This document shows positions 1-7,358 of a stretch of 8,559 nt of DNA, piece by piece. The position numbers and the translations under genes are program-made. Location of the stretch: NCBI GenBank assembly GCA_017577575.1, contig PKRG01000041.1, forward strand, positions 1 through 8,559. The letters run 5' to 3'. Under the pieces are notes generated by a model. That model had not been told where the DNA came from. It ran no database searches and saw only the letters and a program-made list of their open reading frames with translations. How positions within the stretch are numbered: position 1 is the first letter of the stretch; every line of letters begins with the position of its first letter. This stretch comes from Acidimicrobiia bacterium (GTDB taxonomy: Bacteria > Actinomycetota > Acidimicrobiia > Spongiisociales > ZC4RG35).

Positions 1-489
1 GAGTTGCTGCTCGCCTCGCACGAGGACGTCGTTATCGTCTCCATCGGGGGCGAGAAGTTCCCCGGCGATCTCGAGCGTCTTCGGAACGAGGCGGCCGCGC
101 GCGGAATCGACAGCAAGATCCGCTTCCTCGGCAGCCGAGCCGATGCTCTGGACTTCGTCGCCGCGGCTGACGTGTTCGTCAACCCGGCCGACGTCGAGGG
201 GTTACCGGTGGCGATCCTCGAGGCGATGGCCCTCGGGAAACCGGTAGTGGCAACCGCCGTCGGCGGTGTGCCCTCAGTCGTCCTCGACGGACAGACGGGC
301 CGGCTGGTGCCGCCGAAAAACCCCGAAGGCCTCGCCTCCGCGATGGCAGAGCTACTTGCCTCCTCCGAAGAGCGCCGACGGCTGGCTGGCAATGCCCGTG
401 CCCTCATAGAGCGCCGATTCAGCCTCGCACGGATGGTCGAGAGGTACGAGAATGTCTACGACGAGGTTCTAGGGGCGGTGCGGCGATGA
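1..489 (+). CDS. Glycosyltransferase family 4, C-terminal part (5' end outside window)
   Basis: Retaining GT-B glycosyltransferase that would transfer a sugar from a nucleotide donor to a lipid-linked oligosaccharide at the cytoplasmic face of the membrane. The frame is open from the first base, so only the C-terminal donor-binding Rossmann domain (about 162 residues) is present. The visible parts are typical of the family: a VSIGG strand, then the IRFLGSR segment, an ADVFVNPA segment, and the EX7E signature EGLPVAILE, whose two Glu codons are at 196-198 and 220-222. These are followed by GKPVVATAVGG and the GRLVPP loop, and the protein ends in the usual C-terminal helix (FSLARMVERYENVY). The TTG at 4-6 is not a credible start because the N-terminal acceptor domain must lie upstream. 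The stop overlaps the next start (ATGA, 486-489), so the two genes are probably translationally coupled. The fold and family are clear. Donor and acceptor cannot be read from the sequence. Confidence 0.93.
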   Translation, partial: ELLLASHEDVVIVSIGGEKFPGDLERLRNEAAARGIDSKIRFLGSRADALDFVAAADVFVNPADVEGLPVAILEAMALGKPVVATAVGGVPSVVLDGQTGRLVPPKNPEGLASAMAELLASSEERRRLAGNARALIERRFSLARMVERYENVYDEVLGAVRR

Positions 490-1910
490 GGGCGGAGCTG
501 GTGTTCACCACCGGAGTCGGGGTGCTGGCGGCGGTCGGCCTGGCCATGGCGGTCGGATTCGGGCTCATCGCCGGCCACATCGCTGTCCTCTTCGTCCTGA
601 GCTGTGCGATCGCCTACCTGATCGGACGGAGGGTGGCGCTTCCGGAAGAACGGCGATGGCTGCCCGCGCTCCTGCTGTGGGCGATGGTCGCCAAGCTCAT
701 CGGGGCGTCGTTCCGCTACTGGCTCCTCTTCTCGATCTACGGAGGCACCGGCGACGCCGTGGAGTACCACCGGGCCGGAACCCAGATGGCTCACATGTTC
801 AGGGAGCTGTCGGTACCCGCCGTCGACACCGTTCCGATCACCGGGAGCTTCGGGACCAAGCTCGTCGCCTGGATCACAGGCCTGGTGTACACCCCCTTCG
901 AGCAGTCCATCCTGGGAGGCTTCTGGCTGTTCTCGGTCCTGGCCTTCATCGGCCAGGTGTTCCTGTATCTGGCGTTCAGGAACACCGCCGCGGTCCCCGG
1001 GTGGCGGAGGTATGCGCTCGTCGTCTTCTTCTGGCCGACCTTGCTCTACTGGCCGTCGAGTATCGGCAAGGAAGCCGTCATCATCTTCTTCATGGGCATC
1101 GCCGCCTGGGGGGCATCCCACCTCTACCGGCGTTTCAGGTTCGCGTGGCTCATCCCCCTGGGAGCTTCGGTGGCGGGGATCGGCTTGATCCGCATCCATG
1201 TCGCCGCACTGCTCGTGGGCTCGATCCTCATCGGGGCGGTGTTCGCACGCGGCCCGCGGGGTTTCGCCGCCGGTCTGAGGAGATTCGGCATGGTGGCTCT
1301 CGGGTTGGCCGCGATGGTGCCCCTGGCCTCGGGCGTCGCCCAGGAGTTCGGCGTGGCCCTCCAGGGATCACTCTCGATCGAGAGCCTCGAGCCGGCCTTC
1401 GACGACATCAGCACCCGCACCGAAGAGGGAGGATCGGCCGTCTCCGAGGGCATCATCACCTCCCCCGCCGACATCCCCAACGGCATCCTCAAGGTGGTGT
1501 TCCGTCCCCTGCCCAACGAGATCTCGAACATCCAGACCGCCGCCGCCGCATTCGAAGGGACACTCCTCATCGCCCTGATCCTCTGGCGGCTCCCCGCGCT
1601 GGTCAGGAACGCCGGCCGTCTGCGGACCCCCTACATGCTGATGTCGTTCGTCTACATCAGCGGGTTCATCTTCGCATGGAGCGCCATCAGCAACCTCGGC
1701 ATCATCGCCCGGCAGCGCTCCCTGGTGATCCCGTTCATCCTGGCCCTCGTCGTCGGCCTGGGGTGGCGCGACTCGCTCGACGTCCGGCCCGGAGCCGTCC
1801 TCGAGCGCCGCCTCACGGACCCCGGTATCCGCGCAGGCGCCGCCGGACGGCCTCTTCCCAGCGAAGACCCCCTCGTATCCGCGAGTGGAACCAGCGAGTC
1901 CCATCGCTGA
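486..1910 (+). CDS. Multi-pass membrane protein, putative polysaccharide polymerase or GT-C-type transferase
   Basis: A 474-residue integral membrane protein of a type common in actinobacterial polysaccharide clusters. Hydrophobic segments lie near residues 6-28, 30-47, 58-84, 143-164, 175-188, 195-211, 219-254, 266-283, 355-371, 383-402 and 411-426, so roughly ten spans. Recognisable patches are a loop with GDAVEYHRAG (89-98), reminiscent of the acidic first-loop motif of GT-C enzymes, then FWPTLLYWPSSIGKEA (182-197), FRPLPNEISN (339-348) followed by a Glu at 357, and ARQRSLVIPF (408-417). The last 45 residues are polar and probably cytoplasmic and disordered. The start ATG lies in the stop codon of the glycosyltransferase (ATGA), with a G-rich stretch about 11 nt upstream. 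The 3' end overlaps the convergent deacetylase gene by 98 bp. The neighbours favour a Wzy-like polymerase or lipid-linked-sugar transferase, but no catalytic residue is established, so the function is inferred from topology and context. Confidence 0.8.
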   Translation: MRAELVFTTGVGVLAAVGLAMAVGFGLIAGHIAVLFVLSCAIAYLIGRRVALPEERRWLPALLLWAMVAKLIGASFRYWLLFSIYGGTGDAVEYHRAGTQMAHMFRELSVPAVDTVPITGSFGTKLVAWITGLVYTPFEQSILGGFWLFSVLAFIGQVFLYLAFRNTAAVPGWRRYALVVFFWPTLLYWPSSIGKEAVIIFFMGIAAWGASHLYRRFRFAWLIPLGASVAGIGLIRIHVAALLVGSILIGAVFARGPRGFAAGLRRFGMVALGLAAMVPLASGVAQEFGVALQGSLSIESLEPAFDDISTRTEEGGSAVSEGIITSPADIPNGILKVVFRPLPNEISNIQTAAAAFEGTLLIALILWRLPALVRNAGRLRTPYMLMSFVYISGFIFAWSAISNLGIIARQRSLVIPFILALVVGLGWRDSLDVRPGAVLERRLTDPGIRAGAAGRPLPSEDPLVSASGTSESHR

Positions 1911-2586
1911 GCTGAACCGGGACGCGATACGCGAGGTGGGGATCGGACAGCCGTGGGAACGGCGGCGGCCCTCCGAGGAAGGCACGGTCGTATCTCCGTC
2001 GCACGGCGGGGTCGGCTGACGGCGACCAGTAGCCCCACGTGTAGGCGAAGTACCGGGGCCGAGTGCCCAGCCGCTCTTCGATCAACGCGTCCGATCTGTC
2101 GAGCTCTGCCTCGACCTCGGCCGGTGTCAGGTGACGGAAGTCCGGGTGGGTGTGCGTGTGGGCGCCGATCGTCATCAGACCGGAGTCGAGCATCTCTTTC
2201 ACCATGTCCCAGGTGAGTGGTTCGGCGCCGGGATGCTCTCTAAGAGGCTCCCCCGTCTCCACCGGAGCAGTGGTGAGGAAGAGTGTGAAAGGCATGCGCC
2301 TCTTCTGCAGGAGGGGGAATGCCTCCTCGTACAAGGATCGGTACCCGTCGTCGAAGGTGAGGACGACGGAATCGGTTCCTTCGGCTCGCTCCAGAGGGAC
2401 CACGTCGGCGTTGTCCGCCAGCCATTCGACATGGCTCCGGAATGCGTCGGGGGCGACTTCCATCTCCAGGTCCGACCCTCCCCCTACCTGGTGGTAGATC
2501 AGGATGCGGGGGCCGGGGAGGTCGGGCAGGAGGCGGTCACCGACCGCGAACACCGCCTTGGAGACCTGCCGAAGGACCCCGCTCAT
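1813..2586 (-). CDS. NodB-type polysaccharide deacetylase (carbohydrate esterase 4)
   Basis: A 257-residue NodB-homology enzyme that would remove N- or O-acetyl groups from a polysaccharide using a divalent metal. Motif 1 is TFDDG at residues 77-81 (D79 likely the catalytic base, D80 the metal ligand). Motif 2 is HTHTHP at 143-148 (metal ligands H143 and H147). Motif 3 is RYFAYTWG at 178-185, where the usual FAYPxG proline is replaced by Thr. The opening RILIYHQV is typical of family members in polysaccharide loci. No signal peptide or membrane anchor is evident, so the site of action is unclear. The start chosen is the ATG at 2586, which overlaps the upstream stop as ATGA (2583-2586). A longer in-frame start at 2703 would add 39 Pro/Arg-rich residues buried in the upstream gene and is unlikely. 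There is no convincing Shine-Dalgarno sequence, which fits coupling. This is the last gene of the minus-strand operon, and it runs 98 bp into the convergent membrane-protein gene. Confidence 0.92.
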   Translation of the reverse strand: MSGVLRQVSKAVFAVGDRLLPDLPGPRILIYHQVGGGSDLEMEVAPDAFRSHVEWLADNADVVPLERAEGTDSVVLTFDDGYRSLYEEAFPLLQKRRMPFTLFLTTAPVETGEPLREHPGAEPLTWDMVKEMLDSGLMTIGAHTHTHPDFRHLTPAEVEAELDRSDALIEERLGTRPRYFAYTWGYWSPSADPAVRRRYDRAFLGGPPPFPRLSDPHLAYRVPVQLSDGTRWFHSRIRGGLRWEEAVRRRLRGYRGP

Positions 2587-5339
2587 CCAGCAGGTTCGAG
2601 CGCCGACAACTCGCGGTCTGTCAGCACCGGGACCTTGATGATGCCGAGGCGCTGGAGGGGAGCCAGGTTGGATTTGATGCCCTGGTCCCAGCGAGGCTGC
2701 CATCCCATCGGCTGTTCCCTCTCGTCGAGCGACGGATACCAGATCCTCGACTCGGGACGGCTGCCGTCCAGCAGCCAGGCGATGGCCAGCCCGAGCTGGC
2801 GAGCATCTTCGATCTGCTCGTCGAGCTTGGCGACGGCGGCGTCGTCACCGACGACCTCCTTGCGGCGCCGGCGACGAGCCAAACGGTCGATCGCCCGGAT
2901 CACGACGGAGTCGACGAAGGCCTCCATCCGCTGGCGTTCGAAGCGCTCCGCCGCCACCAACGCCGAGATCGTGCCGAGACGGCTCGTGATGTGCCACACC
3001 CTCGGCTCCCAGTTCTCCTGCTCGGCATGCAGCTGGAAGTAGCGTTGATCGACCCAGCGGTCGATGCTGGTCGCCACCTCGCCTTCCTCACCGGCAGCCA
3101 GGGCCTTGAGGAGGAGCTCTTCGAACTTGCCGGCGTCGGCACGACCCAGCTCGTTGCGGAACTCGTTGCGCAGACGCGAGCCCAGCGACGGGTGCCCCTT
3201 CCAGGTCGAAAGCGGGATGAAACCCGCCTCCTGCACCGCCGCGACCGTCGCCGGGTCGAGCCCGGAGTCGCCGTCGGCGAGAACCAGGGCGGTGACCCAG
3301 TCGACCAGGAACTGTTCGGCCTCGCTCACCACTGCTTCGGGAGCCTCCGACCGGAGGAGGTCGTAGAGGGCGTCCATCCGCGGTGGCGCCGACTTGGCAG
3401 GGGGCTCCCCGGACGGGACCGCAACGAGCGTCGGGCGATCGGACCGGGTCGCAGCCGCCGGCTCCCCGTCTTCGTTGTCCGCGCCGATCGCCGCTTGACC
3501 GAGCAGCTCCTCGACGCTCGTGTCCTCGTCGACGAACACACCCTCCGCGGACGCGGCCGCCGGCACGAAGGCAGGCTCAGCCGGCTCAGCCGATGGCCGG
3601 TGCGTGGCACCGGGCTCGATCTCGAGACGCTGCCGCCGCACCCGGTGCAGCCACTCGCGGAGGTGGTCGCCCGGACGCTGCAAGTAGGAGACGACGGGGG
3701 TGAGGACGAAAGAAGCCACGAGGTCGATTTGGCGGTAGGCCATCTCGTCGTGCAGCTCGAGGAGAGAGGTCCGGGTCGTCACGCCGGGGCGGGTGGCGAC
3801 CAGCACCATGTCGCACCGGTCGAGCAGGGCTTGCGTGGTCGCCGAGCCGATCTCGTCGCAGAGGACGATCACGACGTCGCGTGTCTCCCGCAGTACGTCG
3901 ATCAGATGGGAAACGGCCGGTCCGGCCAGGACGTCGACGGACACACCGGGCTCACCCGCCGAGATGACCATCAGGTCTTCCTGCGACGCCCCGTCGGACG
4001 ACGACGCGCTGTCGACGAGCGAGTTGATCGTCTCCTCGTCGGCATCGACCACCTCGTGCAGGGTGAAGGCGTGATGACGGAATTCGGGTTGGCGCCAGGC
4101 GGTGTCGAACGACGCGTCGATGAGCGCCGTCTGGACCGAGGTGCTGGCGAACGCCGAGGCGAGGTCGACACCGAGGGTGTGGGCGTCGTGAGCACCGACC
4201 CCCGAACGGACGATCGCGAGGACGAACTCGTCGCCTTTCGCCCTCGCCCTGATCGTCGACCTCATCAGCTGGATCGCCGACTTCCGCTTGCTGGAGCCCG
4301 ACTTCAGATACCAGCCGACCCCGCCTCGGGGACGGGTGACGACCGAAGGCAGGAAGTGGACCGGGCCGGCATCGTTGGCTGTCCACACTGGCCCGATCAG
4401 CCTCTCCGAGAGGACCAACACGCCGAGAGAGAGGCCGAGCCCCACCACGAGCGCGGCCAATGCAGCCATCTCCACCGGGATCTTCGACGGCGTCTGTTCG
4501 ACGGTTTCGATCGTCCCCAGGAGCGGCAGCCCCTCGAGGTCCGTCCGTTCGATGAGGAGGTTCTGGTACCTCTCCTCCAGGGCGTTGTACTGGCCCTGGA
4601 GCACCCGAAGCTGGGTCGCCTCTGGGGAGAGCGGATCGAGTGCCTGGGGAAGAGCCGCCAGCTCCGTCTCGACGTCGATGATCGCCTGCTGGACTTGCCG
4701 CAGCTCGGCCTGGAGCTCCGACTGGGAGGGTGCGTCCTCTCCCGTCGGGGGAACCCGGATGTCACGCTCCAGCGTCAGCTGCCTTGCCTCGAGGTCGGCG
4801 AGCAGCGCCTGGAGCTGGGACCTGCGGTCTTCGATCTCGGGATCTGCCTGCGTCGCCTCCATCAGCGCCGCGATCTCGCCCCGCACCGCGTCGAGCTTCG
4901 CCAGCGTCGACTCGATCTGACGGGTCAGCTCTCCTTCGATGTCGAACGGGTCCAGTTCGACGAGCCGTCGACGCATCTCATCGACGTTCGCCTCGGCCTC
5001 CGCCGCCGACGAGCCCGTCGCCACGAACGTCAGTCTCCCCAGGCCCGGATCGGCGGTGATGCTGAAACCGGGTCGGGCGAGGAACTCCTCGTTGGCTTCG
5101 ATCGCCGCCAGGCGAGCGTCCTCCAGCTGGGTCTCGACGGATTCGAGGAGCTGCTCCCCGAGCACCTCCAGGCCCTCGACGTCGCTCACGAAGGTGACCG
5201 ACGCCGTGGCCTGGAAGGTGGGATGTATGGAGTCGTTGCGGAGGTTGGTCGCCCACACCGCGGTGGCGACCGTGAGCAGCGTTATCGAGAGGACGGTGCG
5301 CCAGCGGTAACGCAGGATACGAAACGGTTTGCCTGCCAT
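2583..5339 (-). CDS. Wzz-like chain-length protein with degenerate BY-kinase domain and methyltransferase-like C-terminal domain
   Basis: A 918-residue membrane protein that would regulate polysaccharide chain length or export. Domains in order: transmembrane helix about 14-32; a Wzz-type periplasmic region 33-285 with predicted coiled coils around 137-192 and 205-265; second transmembrane helix about 289-312; a P-loop-like domain about 370-550 matching the BY-kinase layout (strand TALIDASFD 404-412, RDVVIVLCDE 487-496, CDMVLVATRPG 509-519). The Walker A position (about 379-388) has no GK[ST], and no C-terminal tyrosine cluster is seen, so ATP-dependent kinase activity is unlikely. An Ala/Pro/Glu-rich linker (572-655) leads to a domain at about 656-918 resembling the C-terminal part of PglX/Eco57I-type DNA methyltransferases, without their catalytic motifs. 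The start is taken as the ATG at 5339, which shares one base with the upstream stop (TGATG) and has AGAAGG about 10 nt upstream. A start at 5393 would add 18 residues inside the dehydratase gene. The Wzz and BY-kinase assignments are firm; the role of the C-terminal domain is unknown. Confidence 0.88.
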   Translation of the reverse strand: MAGKPFRILRYRWRTVLSITLLTVATAVWATNLRNDSIHPTFQATASVTFVSDVEGLEVLGEQLLESVETQLEDARLAAIEANEEFLARPGFSITADPGLGRLTFVATGSSAAEAEANVDEMRRRLVELDPFDIEGELTRQIESTLAKLDAVRGEIAALMEATQADPEIEDRRSQLQALLADLEARQLTLERDIRVPPTGEDAPSQSELQAELRQVQQAIIDVETELAALPQALDPLSPEATQLRVLQGQYNALEERYQNLLIERTDLEGLPLLGTIETVEQTPSKIPVEMAALAALVVGLGLSLGVLVLSERLIGPVWTANDAGPVHFLPSVVTRPRGGVGWYLKSGSSKRKSAIQLMRSTIRARAKGDEFVLAIVRSGVGAHDAHTLGVDLASAFASTSVQTALIDASFDTAWRQPEFRHHAFTLHEVVDADEETINSLVDSASSSDGASQEDLMVISAGEPGVSVDVLAGPAVSHLIDVLRETRDVVIVLCDEIGSATTQALLDRCDMVLVATRPGVTTRTSLLELHDEMAYRQIDLVASFVLTPVVSYLQRPGDHLREWLHRVRRQRLEIEPGATHRPSAEPAEPAFVPAAASAEGVFVDEDTSVEELLGQAAIGADNEDGEPAAATRSDRPTLVAVPSGEPPAKSAPPRMDALYDLLRSEAPEAVVSEAEQFLVDWVTALVLADGDSGLDPATVAAVQEAGFIPLSTWKGHPSLGSRLRNEFRNELGRADAGKFEELLLKALAAGEEGEVATSIDRWVDQRYFQLHAEQENWEPRVWHITSRLGTISALVAAERFERQRMEAFVDSVVIRAIDRLARRRRRKEVVGDDAAVAKLDEQIEDARQLGLAIAWLLDGSRPESRIWYPSLDEREQPMGWQPRWDQGIKSNLAPLQRLGIIKVPVLTDRELSALEPAG

Positions 5340-7264
5340 CAGATGTTTGCCTTCTCGGACTCTTCGAGTGTGATGACTTCGAAGCCATCCCATTCATGGG
5401 TGGCCAGATCTCGAAGCCCCTCGCGTACCCCCACCAGATCCTGCTCGGCCGCGAGCTGGTCGAGCAGAGCGACGAAATCATACATGGTGACCGGTCCCGG
5501 GGAAGGGGGCCGGGTGACCTTGATCCTCGGGTGGAGGGTGGGAATCAGCTCGCCGTGGGCGAGCGACTCCGAGAGCTTCTCTCCCGGCCGGGTTCCGACT
5601 ATCTGGATGGCGATGTCCCGGTCCGGAACCAGCCCGGCCAGCCGGATCAGTCGCCGAGCCAGGTCGTAGATGCGCACCGGCTCGCCCATGTCGAGGACGA
5701 ACACCTCGCCTCCCTCGGCCATCGACGCCGCCTGCAGCACGAGCTGGACCGCCTCGTCGATCGTCATGAAGTAGCGCGTCATCTCCGGGTCTGTGATGGT
5801 CACGGGCCCGCCGGCCTGGATCTGGCGCACGAAGGTCGGAACGACCGAGCCCCGGCTCCCCAGGACGTTGCCGAAGCGCACCGACGTGAAGATCCCCTCC
5901 TTGGAGCGGACAGCCTCCTGCTGCACGACCATCTCGGCGACCCTCTTGGAGGCGCCCATCACGCTGCTGGGCCGCACCGCCTTGTCGGTGCTGATGAGCA
6001 CGAAACGCTCCACACCGCCGGCGGCACGGAGAGCGTCGAGCACGTTGACGGTGCCGCGCACGTTCGTCTTCTGGGCCTCGTCGGGATACTCCTCTAGGAC
6101 CGGGACGTGCTTCAGGGCCGCGGCGTGGAACACCACCTGGGGGCGGATCTCCGTCACGTGCCTCTTGAGAGTCTCGAAGTCGCGGATATCACAGAGCACC
6201 GGCGTGACTTCGTCCTTGCGGGATCCGAGGCTCAGCAGCATCTCGTGGAGCAGGGTCTCGTCCCGGTCCAGCGCGTAGACGGCTGCGGGAGCGAACTGGA
6301 CGACCTGGCGGACTATCTCCGAGCCGATCGAGCCCCCGCCACCGGTGATGAGGATTCGCTTGCCCTTGAGCAGCTCCCGGACCGCCACCAGGTCGGTCTG
6401 GACGGTGGGCCGGGGAAGGAGGTCGGACACCTCGATGTCGCGGACGTCGACCGCACCCTGCGTCCGGGACAGGATCGCCTCGGGGTCGGGGACGATCCGC
6501 AGTCGGACGTCGATTCCCAGGCAGAGGTCGACGATGCGCCGAACGAGCTCGTCGCTTCCTCCCACGACGATGACCTGTTCGACGTTGAGGTCGGAGACGA
6601 ACCTCTCGAGGTCGTCGATGGTGCCGATGATCGGGATGCCCGCCAACCAGCGTTCGGTCTCGGTGGCGACGGTCTCGACGAAGCCAAGGATCTCGAGCGA
6701 CCGGCTCGCCTCACGGGCGAAGACGGCAGCGGCGCGGTTGGTGCCGACGACGATGGCCCGCGGACGCCGCTGCGCGCTCGCCATGCGCCGGTACGAGAAC
6801 ATGCGGGAGCGGAACCGCACCAGGCCCATGCCGGCCGTGGCGATCGCCATGCCCAGGATCAACGTGGAGAGGGGAATGGGACGGTCGGACTGCACGGCCA
6901 CGACCACCACCATCACGGTGAGGACGCCGAGGTTCGACGTGAGCACCTGCCGGGCTTCTGCGATGCTGGCGTGCTCCCATACATGGCCGTACGCGCCGGT
7001 GAGGACGTTGGCGCCGATGTGGAGGACCACCAACAACGGCAGGTAGGTCATCAGCTCCGGCCAGTAGCGGGGCGACACCCCCGGGTCCAACATGCGGATT
7101 GCCAGCGCGATCACATATGCCGCGACGACGACGAGCGCATCGGTGATGGCGAAAGCGAAGTCGGCTCGAACCCGAGCCGCCTTGATCGCCAGTGTCTTGC
7201 CGAGCGGTCCGCGGCTGGTTACGCCACGCGTATGACGTCGGTCGGCCGATTCGTTGATTCCCAT
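5339..7264 (-). CDS. Membrane-bound nucleotide-sugar 4,6-dehydratase (FlaA1/CapD/WbpM family)
   Basis: A 641-residue enzyme expected to convert a UDP-N-acetylhexosamine such as UDP-GlcNAc to its 4-keto-6-deoxy derivative, the first step towards sugars such as QuiNAc, FucNAc or bacillosamine. The length is typical of the long membrane form. About four transmembrane helices lie within residues 34-150. They are followed by a CoA-binding-like Rossmann domain (RAIVVGTNRAA, 169-179) and the catalytic extended-SDR domain with nucleotide-binding TGGGGSIGSE (307-316). The active-site region is STDKAV (425-430) followed by VMGASKR (435-441). Met436 takes the place of the catalytic Tyr of the YxxxK motif, giving a Ser-Met-Lys triad as described for WbpM-type members, so this is normal for the family. 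The start at 7264 has AAGGGAG at 9 nt spacing. It is the first gene of the minus-strand operon; its stop shares one base with the next start. The family is certain; the exact sugar product is inferred. Confidence 0.94.
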   Translation of the reverse strand: MGINESADRRHTRGVTSRGPLGKTLAIKAARVRADFAFAITDALVVVAAYVIALAIRMLDPGVSPRYWPELMTYLPLLVVLHIGANVLTGAYGHVWEHASIAEARQVLTSNLGVLTVMVVVVAVQSDRPIPLSTLILGMAIATAGMGLVRFRSRMFSYRRMASAQRRPRAIVVGTNRAAAVFAREASRSLEILGFVETVATETERWLAGIPIIGTIDDLERFVSDLNVEQVIVVGGSDELVRRIVDLCLGIDVRLRIVPDPEAILSRTQGAVDVRDIEVSDLLPRPTVQTDLVAVRELLKGKRILITGGGGSIGSEIVRQVVQFAPAAVYALDRDETLLHEMLLSLGSRKDEVTPVLCDIRDFETLKRHVTEIRPQVVFHAAALKHVPVLEEYPDEAQKTNVRGTVNVLDALRAAGGVERFVLISTDKAVRPSSVMGASKRVAEMVVQQEAVRSKEGIFTSVRFGNVLGSRGSVVPTFVRQIQAGGPVTITDPEMTRYFMTIDEAVQLVLQAASMAEGGEVFVLDMGEPVRIYDLARRLIRLAGLVPDRDIAIQIVGTRPGEKLSESLAHGELIPTLHPRIKVTRPPSPGPVTMYDFVALLDQLAAEQDLVGVREGLRDLATHEWDGFEVITLEESEKANI

Positions 7265-7273
7265 GCCTCCCAG

Positions 7274-7280
7274 CTCCCTT
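7274..7280 (-). promoter_or_regulatory. Ribosome binding site of the dehydratase gene
   Basis: On the minus strand this reads AAGGGAG, 9 nt upstream of the ATG at 7264. A second GGGAGG lies only 1 nt from the ATG and is too close to act. The site supports the chosen start. Confidence 0.65.
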
Positions 7281-7292
7281 GGCCCGTTCGAA

Positions 7293-7320
7293 AGAGTACC
7301 CGAGACCGCGTTTTCGTCTA
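7293..7320 (-). promoter_or_regulatory. Candidate promoter of the dehydratase/Wzz/deacetylase operon
   Basis: On the minus strand TAGACG (7320-7315, 4 of 6 matches to TTGACA) is followed after 16 bp by TACTCT (7298-7293, 3 of 6 matches to TATAAT). Transcription would start about 20 nt upstream of the start codon, just before the ribosome binding site. A promoter is expected here because the operon's first gene starts at 7264 and the divergent gene begins at 7428. The boxes themselves are weak. Confidence 0.3.
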
Positions 7321-7358
7321 GGTACCTTTATGAGTCGCACGCCCCTTGCTGAGATACG

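Noticed and set aside
656..1915. A 419-codon plus-strand frame overlapping the membrane-protein gene
   Set aside because: Arg/Pro/His-rich translation typical of an out-of-frame reading of GC-rich DNA; the membrane protein in the other frame has coherent hydrophobic segments.
456..1985. Minus-strand frames opposite the membrane-protein gene (456-1199, 1124-1570, 1368-1985)
   Set aside because: No domains, biased composition, and mutually overlapping; shadows of the plus-strand gene.
2587..2703. N-terminal extension of the deacetylase to an ATG at 2703
   Set aside because: The extra 39 residues are Pro/Gly/Arg-rich and lie inside the upstream gene; the ATGA junction at 2583-2586 and the family's usual beginning favour the shorter form.
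3574..3591. Tandem 9-bp repeat GGCTCAGCC twice
   Set aside because: It encodes the Ala-Glu-Pro repeat of the disordered linker in the Wzz-like protein; ordinary low-complexity coding sequence.
5340..5393. N-terminal extension of the Wzz-like protein to an ATG at 5393
   Set aside because: It would overlap the dehydratase gene by 55 bp; the ATG at 5339 has an AGAAGG at good distance and gives a normal short cytoplasmic leader before the first membrane helix.
2442..5669. A 1075-codon open frame on the plus strand, antisense to the Wzz-like gene and its neighbours
   Set aside because: Its product is Arg/Glu/Leu/Gly-rich with no recognisable domain, and it lies opposite a protein with clear transmembrane and P-loop-like structure. 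Long antisense frames are expected opposite genes with GC-rich third positions.
6107..7321. A 404-codon plus-strand frame opposite the dehydratase gene
   Set aside because: Asp/Gly/His-rich low-complexity translation opposite a well-supported enzyme; a shadow frame.
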